The notes beneath the pieces are model-generated. The model searched no databases. It saw only the letters and a program-made list of their open reading frames with translations, and was not told the origin of the DNA. From assembly GCA_903823115.1 (NCBI GenBank), contig CAIJRN010000071.1, positions 1 through 44,598 on the forward strand: a stretch of 44,598 nucleotides of DNA, written 5' to 3'. The translations under genes were made by a program, and so were the position numbers. Positions 35,400-44,455 of this stretch are shown here, piece after piece (position 1 is the stretch's first letter; the number at the start of each line of letters is the position of its first letter). Source of the stretch: an uncultured cyanobacterium. Its GTDB lineage: Bacteria; Cyanobacteriota; Cyanobacteriia; PCC-6307; Cyanobiaceae.

Positions 35400-36453
35400 G
35401 CAGGCTCTCCTCCGGTTGCGGGCCGCGGGCCTGCCGGCGATCGATCCCCGGTTGTTGGTGGGTTTTCTCCTGCCGATGCTGCAGCAACTCGGCGATCTGC
35501 GCAAAGTCGGTTCCCGTCTCCCCTTGCTGGCCCTCAATGGACCGGTGGGAGCCGGCAAGAGCAGCCTCGGCAGGGCGCTGGCCGTGCTGGCTCCGGCCCT
35601 TGACCTGCGGCTGGTGGTGGTCTCGATCGACGATCTCTACCTGCCCTGGCCCGAGCGCCAGCGGCGGCTGGCGGGCAATCCCTTCGCGGTGTCGCGGGTA
35701 CCTCCGGGCAGCCACGATCTCGATGTGTTGCTCGAAGGTCTCGCCAGTTGGCGCCACAGCGGCGTCTTGCTGCTGCCCCGGTTCGACAAGACCCTGGCCC
35801 AGGGTCAGGGAGACCGTTGCGGCTGGCATCAGGGCCCCTGTGATGTCCTGGTGCTGGAGGGCTGGCTGATGGGCTGCCGGGCCCTGGGTGCTGAAGGTCT
35901 GGCCACAGCCCTCGCTGCCGTTGATCTATCCCGGCCAGGCCCTGACGGCGCTCCGGCCCTGGAGCCGATGGAGCTGGATTGGCTGGCGACCTGGGACCGT
36001 CAACTGGAGGCTTATGGGCCCCTGTGGCAGGCCTGCGATGGGCTCTGGGTGCTGCGACCCCTGAGCTGGGAATTACCCAGGCGCTGGCGCTTCCAGGCAG
36101 AGGCGCGCCAGCGCCGCAACGGAGGTGGTTGGCTGCCGCCCGACCAGCTGGAGCGATTGGTGCGATCCAGCCTCTGCTCCCTGCCGCCGGCGCTCTATCA
36201 GGATCCCCTGGCCATGGATCCGCTACTGGTGCCGGAGCCTGCGGTGATGTACGGGAATGCAAGTTCGCTGATGGCGGCTGGCAAAAATCCGAATCAGTCA
36301 GCTCAGGTGATGGCGGTTGAGACGGCCGCTGTTGCCGAGCTGACCGTTGAGGGTCTGGCCGTGTTGGATGGCCGCCGCCACTGTGTTGGCCTATGGCGGC
36401 GGCAGAGAGAGACTCAGCCTTCGCCTTCTGATTCCTCTTCGCTGATGGGGTAA
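35389..36453 (+). CDS. D-glycerate 3-kinase (GLYK type)
   Basis: This 354-residue P-loop kinase has Walker A G51-P-V-G-A-G-K-S58, a likely Walker [11 protein letters not shown], and V-L-E-G-W-L-M-G. It matches the plant/cyanobacterial D-glycerate 3-kinase that returns photorespiratory glycerate to 3-phosphoglycerate. The TTG start at 35389 overlaps the DUF565 gene by 11 bases; there is no closer ATG. Its 3' end runs convergently 40 bases into rpmF. The C-terminal 30 residues look unconserved. Confidence 0.85.
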   Translation: MEPEQALLRLRAAGLPAIDPRLLVGFLLPMLQQLGDLRKVGSRLPLLALNGPVGAGKSSLGRALAVLAPALDLRLVVVSIDDLYLPWPERQRRLAGNPFAVSRVPPGSHDLDVLLEGLASWRHSGVLLLPRFDKTLAQGQGDRCGWHQGPCDVLVLEGWLMGCRALGAEGLATALAAVDLSRPGPDGAPALEPMELDWLATWDRQLEAYGPLWQACDGLWVLRPLSWELPRRWRFQAEARQRRNGGGWLPPDQLERLVRSSLCSLPPALYQDPLAMDPLLVPEPAVMYGNASSLMAAGKNPNQSAQVMAVETAAVAELTVEGLAVLDGRRHCVGLWRRQRETQPSPSDSSSLMG

Positions 36454-36593
36454 ACGAAGCCCTGGGCGCGGCCACTGAGCACGGCCTTGCCAATGGACAG
36501 GGCCTTCTGGGCAGCGACGCCTGCCTTGGCCTTCCAATGGGCGTGGCGTTGATTGCGCTTGCCTTTGGAGGTTTTCTTCTTGGGTACAGCCAT
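36414..36593 (-). CDS. rpmF: 50S ribosomal protein L32
   Basis: This 59-residue basic protein starts [20 protein letters not shown], the bacterial L32 signature, and ends in an acidic tail. The zinc-binding Cys of some L32 forms are absent, as in other cyanobacteria. It is divergent from ftsH and overlaps the 3' end of the glycerate kinase gene by 40 bases. Confidence 0.95.
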   Translation of the reverse strand: MAVPKKKTSKGKRNQRHAHWKAKAGVAAQKALSIGKAVLSGRAQGFVYPISEEESEGEG

Positions 36594-36681
36594 CCCTAAC
36601 GCTCAAGAACCAAACAACGATCTTCCGCTGCCACCTGACCTTTCGTCAAATCGCTACAGTCGATTTCTGACCTGAACGTCC

Positions 36682-38586
36682 GTGACCATTAGCCCCAACT
36701 CCGCCCAGGCCATCCCTGCCGTAGCCAGCCAAGGCCTCCGGCCGGCAGCCAGTGGACCCTTCACCCTCGGCGGCTTCAGTGCCGACACGCCCTCCTACAG
36801 CCAGCTGTTGCAGGATCTCAGCAAGGGTCGCGTGCAATCGCTGGAGCTGGCGCCGCGGCAACGGCTGGTCACGGTGCAGTTCAAGGACGGCAAACGGGTT
36901 GAGGTGCCTGTCTTCAGTGACAACCAGCTGTTGCTGCGCACGGCCGAACAGGCCCGGGTTCCCCTGACCGTGCGCGATGAACGCGCCGACGATGCCACCG
37001 CCGGCCTGATCAGCAACGGCTTGCTCCTGGTGCTGTTGCTGGTGGGTCTGACCCTGCTGGTGCGCCGCTCTGCCCAGGTCGCCAACAAGGCGATGGGCTT
37101 TGGCCGCAGTCAGCCGAAATTACAGGCCGAGGGATCAATTCCCGTCCGCTTTGAGGACGTGGCTGGCATCAATGAGGCCAAGGAGGAATTGCAGGAGGTC
37201 GTCTCCTTTCTCAAGGCCCCTGAGCGCTTCACCGCGATCGGCGCCAAGATCCCCAAGGGCGTGTTGCTGGTGGGTCCGCCAGGCACTGGCAAAACCCTCC
37301 TGGCCCGGGCGATTGCTGGCGAAGCGGGCGTGCCCTTCTTTTCGATGGCAGCCTCTGAGTTCGTTGAGATGTTTGTCGGCGTCGGTGCCAGTCGGGTTCG
37401 GGATCTGTTCCGCAAGGCCAAAGCCAAGGCCCCCTGCATCATCTTCATTGATGAGATCGATGCGGTTGGTCGCCAGCGTGGCGCGGGCATCGGTGGTGGT
37501 AACGATGAGCGGGAGCAGACGCTCAATCAATTGCTCACCGAAATGGACGGATTTGAGGACAACTCCGGTGTGATCTTGCTGGCAGCCACCAACCGGGCCG
37601 ATGTGCTCGATTCGGCCCTGATGCGTCCAGGCCGCTTTGATCGGCGCATCACCGTCGATCTGCCCGATCGCAAAGGTCGTGAGGAAATCCTTGCGGTCCA
37701 TGCCCGCACTCGCCCCCTTGACCCGGCGGTGTCTCTGGCCGATTGGGCGGCCCGTACGCCTGGCTTTTCCGGCGCCGACCTCTCCAACCTGATCAATGAA
37801 GGGGCGATCCTCACCGCCAGGCGCCAGCAGAGCTGCATCGACGACGCCTGCCTCGGCGACGCCCTGGAGCGCATCACCATGGGCCTTACCGCCGCCCCAC
37901 TCCAGGACAGCGCCAAGAAGCGCCTGATCGCCTACCACGAGGTTGGCCATGCCCTGCTCACCACCCTGATGCCCCATGCCGACAGGCTGGACAAGGTGAC
38001 GCTGTTGCCCCGGGCTGGTGGTATCGGTGGTTTTGCCCGCACGATGCCCGATGAGGACATCCTCGATTCAGGTCTGATCAGCCGCGCTTATCTGATGGCG
38101 AAGCTGGTCGTGGTGCTGGGTGGCCGCGCTGCCGAGATTGTGGTGTTTGGTCCCAGTGAGGTCACCCAGGGTGCGGCCAGTGATCTGCAGATGGTCAGCC
38201 GGATCGGCAGGGAAATGGTGACCCGCTACGGATTCTCCGAGCTGGGGCCGCTGGCCCTTGAAAGTGACGAGGGTGAAGTGTTCCTGGGCCGTGACTGGTT
38301 TCGAGCCCAGCCCCACTACTCCACCGATACGGGAAATCGCATCGACAGACAGGTGCGGGAGCTGGCCAGACAGTCCCTGGATCGGGCCGTCGCGGTTCTT
38401 GGTCCACGGCGCGAGCTGATCGATGATCTTGTGGATCGTCTGATCGCCGAGGAAACCATCGATGGCGACAGCTTCCGCCAGTCGGTGGAGGCCTGGGAGA
38501 CCAGCCATCCAGATCTGGCCGTGGCAGGGGAGCCGGTTCAGCCGCGGCCAGCAGCCCGCCTGGCGGTGCCGGTGGGCGAGAGCTGA
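36682..38586 (+). CDS. ftsH: FtsH AAA metalloprotease
   Basis: This 634-residue ATP-dependent zinc metalloprotease has Walker A G198-P-P-G-T-G-K-T205, the [10 protein letters not shown] pore-region and second-region-of-homology segments, and zinc-binding H419-E-V-G-H423. Cyanobacterial FtsH complexes degrade damaged D1 and other thylakoid proteins. It starts with GTG; a TGA two codons upstream rules out extension. Only one membrane helix is seen (about 109-127): the usual N-terminal helix before the periplasmic domain is absent, and residues 1-45 are hydrophilic to neutral. Confidence 0.94.
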   Translation: MTISPNSAQAIPAVASQGLRPAASGPFTLGGFSADTPSYSQLLQDLSKGRVQSLELAPRQRLVTVQFKDGKRVEVPVFSDNQLLLRTAEQARVPLTVRDERADDATAGLISNGLLLVLLLVGLTLLVRRSAQVANKAMGFGRSQPKLQAEGSIPVRFEDVAGINEAKEELQEVVSFLKAPERFTAIGAKIPKGVLLVGPPGTGKTLLARAIAGEAGVPFFSMAASEFVEMFVGVGASRVRDLFRKAKAKAPCIIFIDEIDAVGRQRGAGIGGGNDEREQTLNQLLTEMDGFEDNSGVILLAATNRADVLDSALMRPGRFDRRITVDLPDRKGREEILAVHARTRPLDPAVSLADWAARTPGFSGADLSNLINEGAILTARRQQSCIDDACLGDALERITMGLTAAPLQDSAKKRLIAYHEVGHALLTTLMPHADRLDKVTLLPRAGGIGGFARTMPDEDILDSGLISRAYLMAKLVVVLGGRAAEIVVFGPSEVTQGAASDLQMVSRIGREMVTRYGFSELGPLALESDEGEVFLGRDWFRAQPHYSTDTGNRIDRQVRELARQSLDRAVAVLGPRRELIDDLVDRLIAEETIDGDSFRQSVEAWETSHPDLAVAGEPVQPRPAARLAVPVGES

Positions 38587-38608
38587 GCTTCACATCCCCA
38601 TCATCAAG

Positions 38609-38627
38609 TCTGGCCTTGTCGGCCAGA
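38609..38627. terminator. Hairpin between convergent ftsH and bicupin genes
   Basis: TCTGGCC-TTGTC-GGCCAGA is a perfect 7-bp stem with a 5-base loop, 22 bases past the ftsH stop and 38 bases past the convergent bicupin stop. It has no long T-tract on either strand. The position favours a bidirectional terminator. Confidence 0.5.
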
Positions 38628-38665
38628 GCCGGGGCTGATTGTGAATTGCCGGGCGATTCCAGGGA

Positions 38666-39628
38666 TCAGTTGGCTCCGGCAAAGCGGATGTCCAGGCTCC
38701 TGAGGTAGGTGTGCAGCCCGGAGTCCTGAATCGGCAGCAGTCGGGCGATGCGACCGCTTTCATTGACGTGGGAATGCCAATGGCCAGGAGGCGTGATGAA
38801 CGCGCCGCCGGCCTGCCAGTCGATGCGATGGGGATCGCGGATCGTACCGTCATCGCTGAGCTCCCTGCCCACCAGGGTGTAACAGCCGGGATCGCAGTCC
38901 ACGATCAGATCGAGGGCCACGGATTGATGGCGATGAGGAGGTTGGATGGCCCCGGCCGGCACCACCCCGAGCATCGCCCAGAGGGTGTGGCTCACCGTGC
39001 GGGTGGCGGGCAGATCCTCGTGGGCCAGCAGGATGCTCAACCGGTTGCTGCGGGCGGCGCTGGGGTCGTCCAGCAGCGTCTGCAGTTCGGCCTCAAGCAG
39101 GGCGCTGGGGTAATGGCTGGCCCGAAAGCGGGGCTGGTTCGGCTCCACTCCCAGATACCTGAGCAGGGGGCCGTCATGAACCCAGTAGAGAATGCTTTCC
39201 TCCCGGGCCTGCAGCAGGGGATCGGGGCCGGCCGGCAGCACAAACAGATCGCCTGCTGCCCAGCTGAGTTCCAGCGTCGGTTGATTCGGGGCGGCTGGAC
39301 GTTGCAGTTCGCCTGAGCCACGCAGGACATAAAACAGGGAACTGGTGGCGCTGGCGGCTGGCTTGAGCGCCTCACCGGCCAGCAGCCGCAGGAAATGGGC
39401 CGCCAGAGCCGGACTGGTGGCCGGTCCGGGGCAGCCCAGCTCTTCACTGAGATCGAGGGGCAGGATGGCCGTCGGGCCTGCTGCATGCAGCTCTGGGGGC
39501 CACTGCCGGTAGGCGATCGGTACGGTCAGGCCGGCGCGGATCGGATTGGCCGCCTGGCGGTAATCGAAGATCCGAATGCCGGCCTGCCAGTCGTGCCGAC
39601 TCAGCGATGGGGTTGGACTCTGGCTCAT
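38666..39628 (-). CDS. Bicupin (gentisate-1,2-dioxygenase-like)
   Basis: This 320-residue protein has two cupin domains: about 95-150 (degenerate metal site) and 225-300 (P-P-H232-R-H234-Q and G-H283-W-H285-S-H287). The arrangement resembles gentisate 1,2-dioxygenases and related bicupins. The true substrate is uncertain. A GGGAGGG ribosome-binding site precedes two tandem ATG codons; the second (39628) has the better spacing, the first is 39631. Confidence 0.7.
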   Translation of the reverse strand: MSQSPTPSLSRHDWQAGIRIFDYRQAANPIRAGLTVPIAYRQWPPELHAAGPTAILPLDLSEELGCPGPATSPALAAHFLRLLAGEALKPAASATSSLFYVLRGSGELQRPAAPNQPTLELSWAAGDLFVLPAGPDPLLQAREESILYWVHDGPLLRYLGVEPNQPRFRASHYPSALLEAELQTLLDDPSAARSNRLSILLAHEDLPATRTVSHTLWAMLGVVPAGAIQPPHRHQSVALDLIVDCDPGCYTLVGRELSDDGTIRDPHRIDWQAGGAFITPPGHWHSHVNESGRIARLLPIQDSGLHTYLRSLDIRFAGAN

Positions 39629-39749
39629 CATTCCCTCCCGGTCATGGAGCGAACCCTATGGGATCAAGCTGGATCCGCGACCCTGCCAAGGATCAGTGTT
39701 GCTGACCCTGACCCTCGTCATCGCTGATACCAGAAAGAAAATGCCGCCT

Positions 39750-40025
39750 TCAGCCGCCAGCGACCGCCGGCACGATGCTGACCTCATCGCCATCGGCCAG
39801 AGCCGTGGTCTGGTTGTCGAGGAAGCGGATGTCCTCGCTGTTGACATAGACGTTCAGAAATCGCCGCAGTTTGCCGTTCTCATCACAGAGGCGGCCGAGG
39901 ATGCCTGGAAAGCGGCCATCGAGGGCCTGCAGCAAGGCATCGACGCTGCTGGCATCCAGGCTGACACTGGCTTCGTCGTTGGTGAACTTCTGCAGGGGCG
40001 TGGGGATCAGAACCTGGACGGCCAT
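39750..40025 (-). CDS. MoaD/ThiS-family sulfur-carrier protein
   Basis: This 91-residue ubiquitin-fold protein ends in A-V-A-G-G, with the C-terminal di-Gly used for thiocarboxylate formation. It lacks the typical partners moaE or thiG next to it. It lies 127 bases downstream of thrC on the same strand. A MoaD-like protein beside a PLP enzyme recalls CysO-CysM in actinobacteria, but ThrC here is a true threonine synthase, so the functional link is open. Confidence 0.88.
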   Translation of the reverse strand: MAVQVLIPTPLQKFTNDEASVSLDASSVDALLQALDGRFPGILGRLCDENGKLRRFLNVYVNSEDIRFLDNQTTALADGDEVSIVPAVAGG

Positions 40026-40152
40026 GGGAGCGTTGGGGGGCGGGTGTAGGAGTGATCGGGTCGCTGACGGGCCGGGGTCCGCTGGCGGTTTTCAGATGAT
40101 GGCGACGGGACGAGGCAGGCCACCGGCGGCGAACGCCGATGACCGTGGAGCC

Positions 40153-41436
40153 TCAGTCGACGCGCTCAGTGCTGGTCCGGTGCAGGGACTGCGAGCGCTC
40201 CCAGGCGGCGTTGAAGCTGTCGAGCTGGGCCTCGATCAGGAACGGCTCACCGATCGAGGAGGCAATCGCTTCGGTGGTCTTGAGTCCGTTGCCGGTGATG
40301 TAGGCCACGGTGGTTTCACTGGGGTCGATCTTCCCCTGTTCCACCAGTTTCTTGAGCACCGCAATCGTGGTGCCACCTGCTGTTTCGGTGAAGATGCCCT
40401 CCGTTTCGGCCAGCAGCTTGATGCCTTCGATGATCTCGTCGTCGCTGACGGCGCTGATCGTGCCACCGGTGCGATTGGCAATATCAATGGCATAGGGGCC
40501 GTCGGCTGGATTGCCGATGGCGATTGACTTGGCGATGGTGTTCGGCTTGACCGGGATGATGAAGTCGCGGCCATCGGCGAAGGCCTGGGCGATCGGCATG
40601 CAGCCTTCGGCCTGGGCGCCGCTGAACCGCACGGGCTTCTCCTCCACCAGTCCGACCTTGATGAACTCGTCGAATCCCTTGCGAATCTTGGTGTACAGGG
40701 AGCCGGAGGCCAGGGGCGCCACGATGTGATCGGGCAGGCGCCAGCCGAGCTGTTCGATCACCTCATAGCCCAGGGTCTTGGAGCCCTCCGAGTAATAAGG
40801 GCGGAGATTGATGTTGACGAAGCCCCAGCCATGGGTGTTGGCCACTTCTGAACACAGGCGGTTCACCTGGTCGTAATTGCCCTTCACCGCCATCAGCGTG
40901 GGGTTGTAGACCAGGGTGCCCAGCACCTTGCCCAGTTCCAGATCGCTGGGAATGAACACACAGCACTCCAGACCGGCATGGGCGGCGATGGCGGCTGTGG
41001 AGTTGGCCAGATTGCCGGTGGAGGCGCAGCTCACCGTGGTGAAGCCGAGTTCGCGGGCGCGGGTCAGGGCCACCGACACCACCCGGTCCTTGAAGGAGAG
41101 CGTCGGCATGTTGACGCCGTCATTCTTGATGTGGAGCTCCTTCAGCCCCAGGCGCTTCGCCAGCCGGTTGGCGCGCAGCAGCGGTGTGAAGCCGGTGCCG
41201 ACGTCGATGGGATCACCCTCGATCGGCAGGAACTCGCGGTAGCGCCAGATCGAGACGGGCCCGGCTTCGATCGTGGCGCGGCTGACGCGGGCACGGATTG
41301 CCTCGTAGTCGTAGACGACTTCCAGGGGGCCGAAGCAGACGTCCTCGCAGACGTGTCGGGCTGTGGCCTCATAGCCCTGGCCGCACTCCTTGCAGCGCAG
41401 GCCCGTGAAGGTGGAGCGGGACAGGGTGGCAGTCAA
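40153..41436 (-). CDS. thrC: Threonine synthase
   Basis: This 427-residue PLP enzyme makes threonine from O-phosphohomoserine. The PLP lysine is K116 in L-S-F-K-D-R, and the glycine-rich phosphate loop follows. The N-terminus has C15-K-E-C18 and C30-E-D-V-C34, a zinc-ribbon-like pair seen in this subgroup. It starts with TTG at 41436; no in-frame ATG lies just upstream. It is divergent from the UPF0182 gene. Confidence 0.93.
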   Translation of the reverse strand: MTATLSRSTFTGLRCKECGQGYEATARHVCEDVCFGPLEVVYDYEAIRARVSRATIEAGPVSIWRYREFLPIEGDPIDVGTGFTPLLRANRLAKRLGLKELHIKNDGVNMPTLSFKDRVVSVALTRARELGFTTVSCASTGNLANSTAAIAAHAGLECCVFIPSDLELGKVLGTLVYNPTLMAVKGNYDQVNRLCSEVANTHGWGFVNINLRPYYSEGSKTLGYEVIEQLGWRLPDHIVAPLASGSLYTKIRKGFDEFIKVGLVEEKPVRFSGAQAEGCMPIAQAFADGRDFIIPVKPNTIAKSIAIGNPADGPYAIDIANRTGGTISAVSDDEIIEGIKLLAETEGIFTETAGGTTIAVLKKLVEQGKIDPSETTVAYITGNGLKTTEAIASSIGEPFLIEAQLDSFNAAWERSQSLHRTSTERVD

Positions 41437-41493
41437 GGAATGAACCGTGATTGTGGCTCAGATTACCAGTGTTGAATCGGGCCTTCTTTTATC

Positions 41494-41518
41494 TCCGACC
41501 TTTTTGGTCGGATTTTAT
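41494..41518 (+). terminator. Orphan intrinsic terminator in the thrC/UPF0182 divergent gap
   Basis: TCCGACC-TTTTT-GGTCGGA followed by TTTTAT is a classic rightward intrinsic terminator: perfect 7-bp GC-rich stem and a U-tract. No rightward gene ends here; it lies 40 bases before the UPF0182 start in the divergent gap. It may end a short leader or small RNA, or act as an attenuator for the UPF0182 gene. Confidence 0.7.
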
Positions 41519-41557
41519 GGTCCTTGTCGTTGCCGGTGGCCCCCCTAGCCTCACTCT

Positions 41558-44455
41558 GTGGTTCCTGTGCTCCCCCTCCCACCGCGCCGGCGCCTCGGCC
41601 TGCTGCTGGTGTTGCTGTTGCCGGTCGCCCTGCTCCTGGCGCTGATCGCGGCCGCTCGCCTGGCGGTGGAATGGCAGTGGTTCGGACAGTTCGATGTCCA
41701 GGCCGTGATCCTGCGGCGCTGGATTCTGCAGCTGTTGGCCTTCGCCCTGGTCTTCGGGCCTGGTTCCCTGTTGCAGCTGCAGCAGTTGCAGCGCTGTTGG
41801 CGTCTGCGCGGCGAGGCCGGGCGCAAGCGTCTGTCCCTGTTGCCGTTGTTGCGGTTGGGCTCCAGGCAGCTCGTGGTCGCTCTGCTGGCCTTGTTGATGC
41901 TGTTCAGCGTCGGGCTCAGCTTCGTCCTGGTGCAGGCCCGCGATCTGATCCAGGCCCCCTTCAGCGGTCAGGTGATCACCGGCTTCTCGCTGTTGCGGGA
42001 TCTGCCGCCACTGTTGCCGTTGAGCCTGGCGGCGCTGCTGGCCCTGCCGCTGGTGCTCGCTCCCCTGACCACCCTGCGCATCGCCCTGGCGGCGGCCCTG
42101 GCGGGGGCTGCCACCGCCGTGGCCCGCGGCTGGAGCCTCTGGCTGCCGGCCCTGTTGGCGGTGCCCTTCGGCCAGGGGGATCCCCTGACCGGCCTGGATC
42201 TCTCGTTCACGGTGCTGCAGCTGCCGGCTCTGCGACTGTTGCTGAGTGTGCTGTTTGCCCAGGTGCTGGTGGGACTGGCTGCCTGCCTGCTGATCACCCT
42301 CAGTGAGGGCACCAGCCTCTCGGACCTGCGTTTCGTTGGACTCAGCCGCGAGCAGCAGCGGGTGCTTCAGCCCCAGCTGGCCGTGTTGGCGATCGTGGCG
42401 GCGATCAGTTCGGCCCTGGCCCCCTTTGATCTGTTGGTGGAGGGCAGTGGCGTCGCCTCCGGCGCCGGCTTTGTCGATCTGCACGTGCGCCTGCCCCTGC
42501 GCCTGCTGCTGGCCCTGCTGTTGTTGCTGACGGCTGTGGGGCTGCTGGTTCCACTGCCGCGCGGCTGGCTGCGCCGCGGCGCCCTGATTCCCCTGGCCGG
42601 CACCACCCTGTTCGTGCCGATCACGGAGTTGCTGCTGGCCCCCTTGGTGCAGCGCATCTGGGTGCAGCCGCGGGAGCTGGCCATCGAGGGTCCCTATCTC
42701 GATCGCAGCATCAAGGCCACCCGACGGGCCTTCGGTCTTGAGCGGGTCAAGGCCATCGCGCTGGAGCCGCGCCAGAAAATCACAGCAGCGGATCTGAAGG
42801 CCTCGCCCGGCACCCTCGACAACATCCGCCTCTGGGACAGCCAGCCCTTGCTGGCTGCCAATCGCCAGCTGCAACAACTGCGGCTTTATTACACCTTTTC
42901 TTCGGCGGCGGTGGATCGCTACCCGCTGAAGAGCCGCAGCGGCGCCGGTACCTTCAGCCAGCAGGTGTTGATCGCGGCCCGTGAGCTCGACAGCTCTGCC
43001 TTGCCGCTGCAATCGCGCACCTGGCTGAATCGCCATCTGGTGTTCACCAATGGCCATGGCTTCACGGTGTCGCCGGTGAATGCTGCCGGCCCCGATGGCC
43101 TGCCCCTGTTCCTGGTGAAGGACCTGGGCCGCAGCGGCAGGGTGCAGGGCATTCCCCAGCTGGGGATCAGCGATCTCGATGCCCGCGCCGCCCTGCCGGT
43201 GGGCAGGCCCAGTCTCTATTACGCCTCCGGGCCTGCTCCTTATGCGATCGCGCCCACGAAAGTGCAGGAGTTTGCCTATCCCGATGGCGAAGTCAACGTC
43301 TACACCCACTACGACGGCCAGCGCGGTGTGCCCCTGGCCACCCCCTGGCAGCGACTGAGTGCGGCGATCTACCTCCAGGAGCCCCGGATGCTGTTCACGG
43401 GCTCCTTCACGCCTAACTCGCTCCTGCTGCTGCGGCGCCAGGTGAACCAGCGGCTGCAGACGTTGGCCCCTTTCCTGCGTTTTGAGAGTGAGCCCTATCT
43501 GGTCACGGCCAGGATCGGTGCGGCGGCGGGGTATCGCAGCGAGCAGCATCAGTACTGGCTGCTCGATGGCTTCACCAACAGCCGCTCCTACCCCTACAGC
43601 GATCCCAACCCCGCCGGGCTGCGTTATTTCCGCAACCCGGTCAAGGCCGTGGTGGATGCCCATGACGGGCGCCTGTGGCTGTACGTGAGTGATCCCAGTG
43701 ATCCTTTGCTGGCCACCTGGCGGCGCGCCTTTCCGGAGCTGTTCCAGCCGCTCTCGGCGATGCCGGCGGCCCTGTTGCGCCACATCCGCGTGCCCCAGAG
43801 CCAGTTCAACATCCAGATCGAGCGCTTGCTGCGCTACCACGTCACCGATGTGCGCACCTTTTACAACGGCGACGATGTCTGGGCGATTCCCTACGAGATC
43901 TATGGCAATGCCAATGTGCAGGTTCGGCCCTATCACGTCACCCTTCAATTGCCGAGGCAGCGCGATCCCGAGTTCGTGCTGCTGTTGCCGTTCACGCCCC
44001 TGAGGCGCACCAACCTGGTGGGCTGGCTGGCTGCCCGCAACGATCCACCAAACTACGGCGAATTGCGCCTGGTGCGCTTCCCGCAGCAGCGCCTGCTGCT
44101 CGGTCCGCAGCAGATTTCGGCCCTGGTGGACCAGGACCCCACGATCAGCTTCCAGTTCGGCCTCTGGAACCGGCTGGGTTCCAAGCTGTTCCGCGGCAAC
44201 ATGCTGGTGCTTCCCGTGGGCGAGGGGCTGCTGTACGTGGAGCCCATCTACCTGCAGTCGCGCAACAACGATCTGCCCACGCTCGTGCGCGTGGTCGTGA
44301 CCGATGGCCGCCGCTTCGTGATGGAAAAGGACCTGCGCCAGGCTCTGGCCAGATTGGTGTCGACCGCCTCAACGCCGGCCTCGGATCGCAGCTCAGCAGC
44401 CCTGGTGCCGGGTCGGCTGGCGACAGAGTTACCCGTACCGGCCGTGGTGCCCTGA
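41558..44455 (+). CDS. UPF0182 family large membrane protein
   Basis: This 965-residue protein of the COG1615/UPF0182 family has about seven N-terminal helices (1-345) and a large extracytoplasmic domain (350-930). Characteristic segments include Y-A-S-G-P-A-P-Y, Y-W-L-L-D-G-F-T-N-S-R-S-Y-P-Y-S and R-N-P-V-K-A-V-V-D-A. The start is GTG at 41558. Function is unknown across bacteria; a role in envelope biology is usually assumed. Confidence 0.92.
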   Translation: MVPVLPLPPRRRLGLLLVLLLPVALLLALIAAARLAVEWQWFGQFDVQAVILRRWILQLLAFALVFGPGSLLQLQQLQRCWRLRGEAGRKRLSLLPLLRLGSRQLVVALLALLMLFSVGLSFVLVQARDLIQAPFSGQVITGFSLLRDLPPLLPLSLAALLALPLVLAPLTTLRIALAAALAGAATAVARGWSLWLPALLAVPFGQGDPLTGLDLSFTVLQLPALRLLLSVLFAQVLVGLAACLLITLSEGTSLSDLRFVGLSREQQRVLQPQLAVLAIVAAISSALAPFDLLVEGSGVASGAGFVDLHVRLPLRLLLALLLLLTAVGLLVPLPRGWLRRGALIPLAGTTLFVPITELLLAPLVQRIWVQPRELAIEGPYLDRSIKATRRAFGLERVKAIALEPRQKITAADLKASPGTLDNIRLWDSQPLLAANRQLQQLRLYYTFSSAAVDRYPLKSRSGAGTFSQQVLIAARELDSSALPLQSRTWLNRHLVFTNGHGFTVSPVNAAGPDGLPLFLVKDLGRSGRVQGIPQLGISDLDARAALPVGRPSLYYASGPAPYAIAPTKVQEFAYPDGEVNVYTHYDGQRGVPLATPWQRLSAAIYLQEPRMLFTGSFTPNSLLLLRRQVNQRLQTLAPFLRFESEPYLVTARIGAAAGYRSEQHQYWLLDGFTNSRSYPYSDPNPAGLRYFRNPVKAVVDAHDGRLWLYVSDPSDPLLATWRRAFPELFQPLSAMPAALLRHIRVPQSQFNIQIERLLRYHVTDVRTFYNGDDVWAIPYEIYGNANVQVRPYHVTLQLPRQRDPEFVLLLPFTPLRRTNLVGWLAARNDPPNYGELRLVRFPQQRLLLGPQQISALVDQDPTISFQFGLWNRLGSKLFRGNMLVLPVGEGLLYVEPIYLQSRNNDLPTLVRVVVTDGRRFVMEKDLRQALARLVSTASTPASDRSSAALVPGRLATELPVPAVVP

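Noticed and set aside
41489-43948. 819-codon leftward frame antisense to the UPF0182 gene
   Set aside because: Gln/Gly/Arg-rich shadow with no domain; the rightward UPF0182 frame has clear family signatures.
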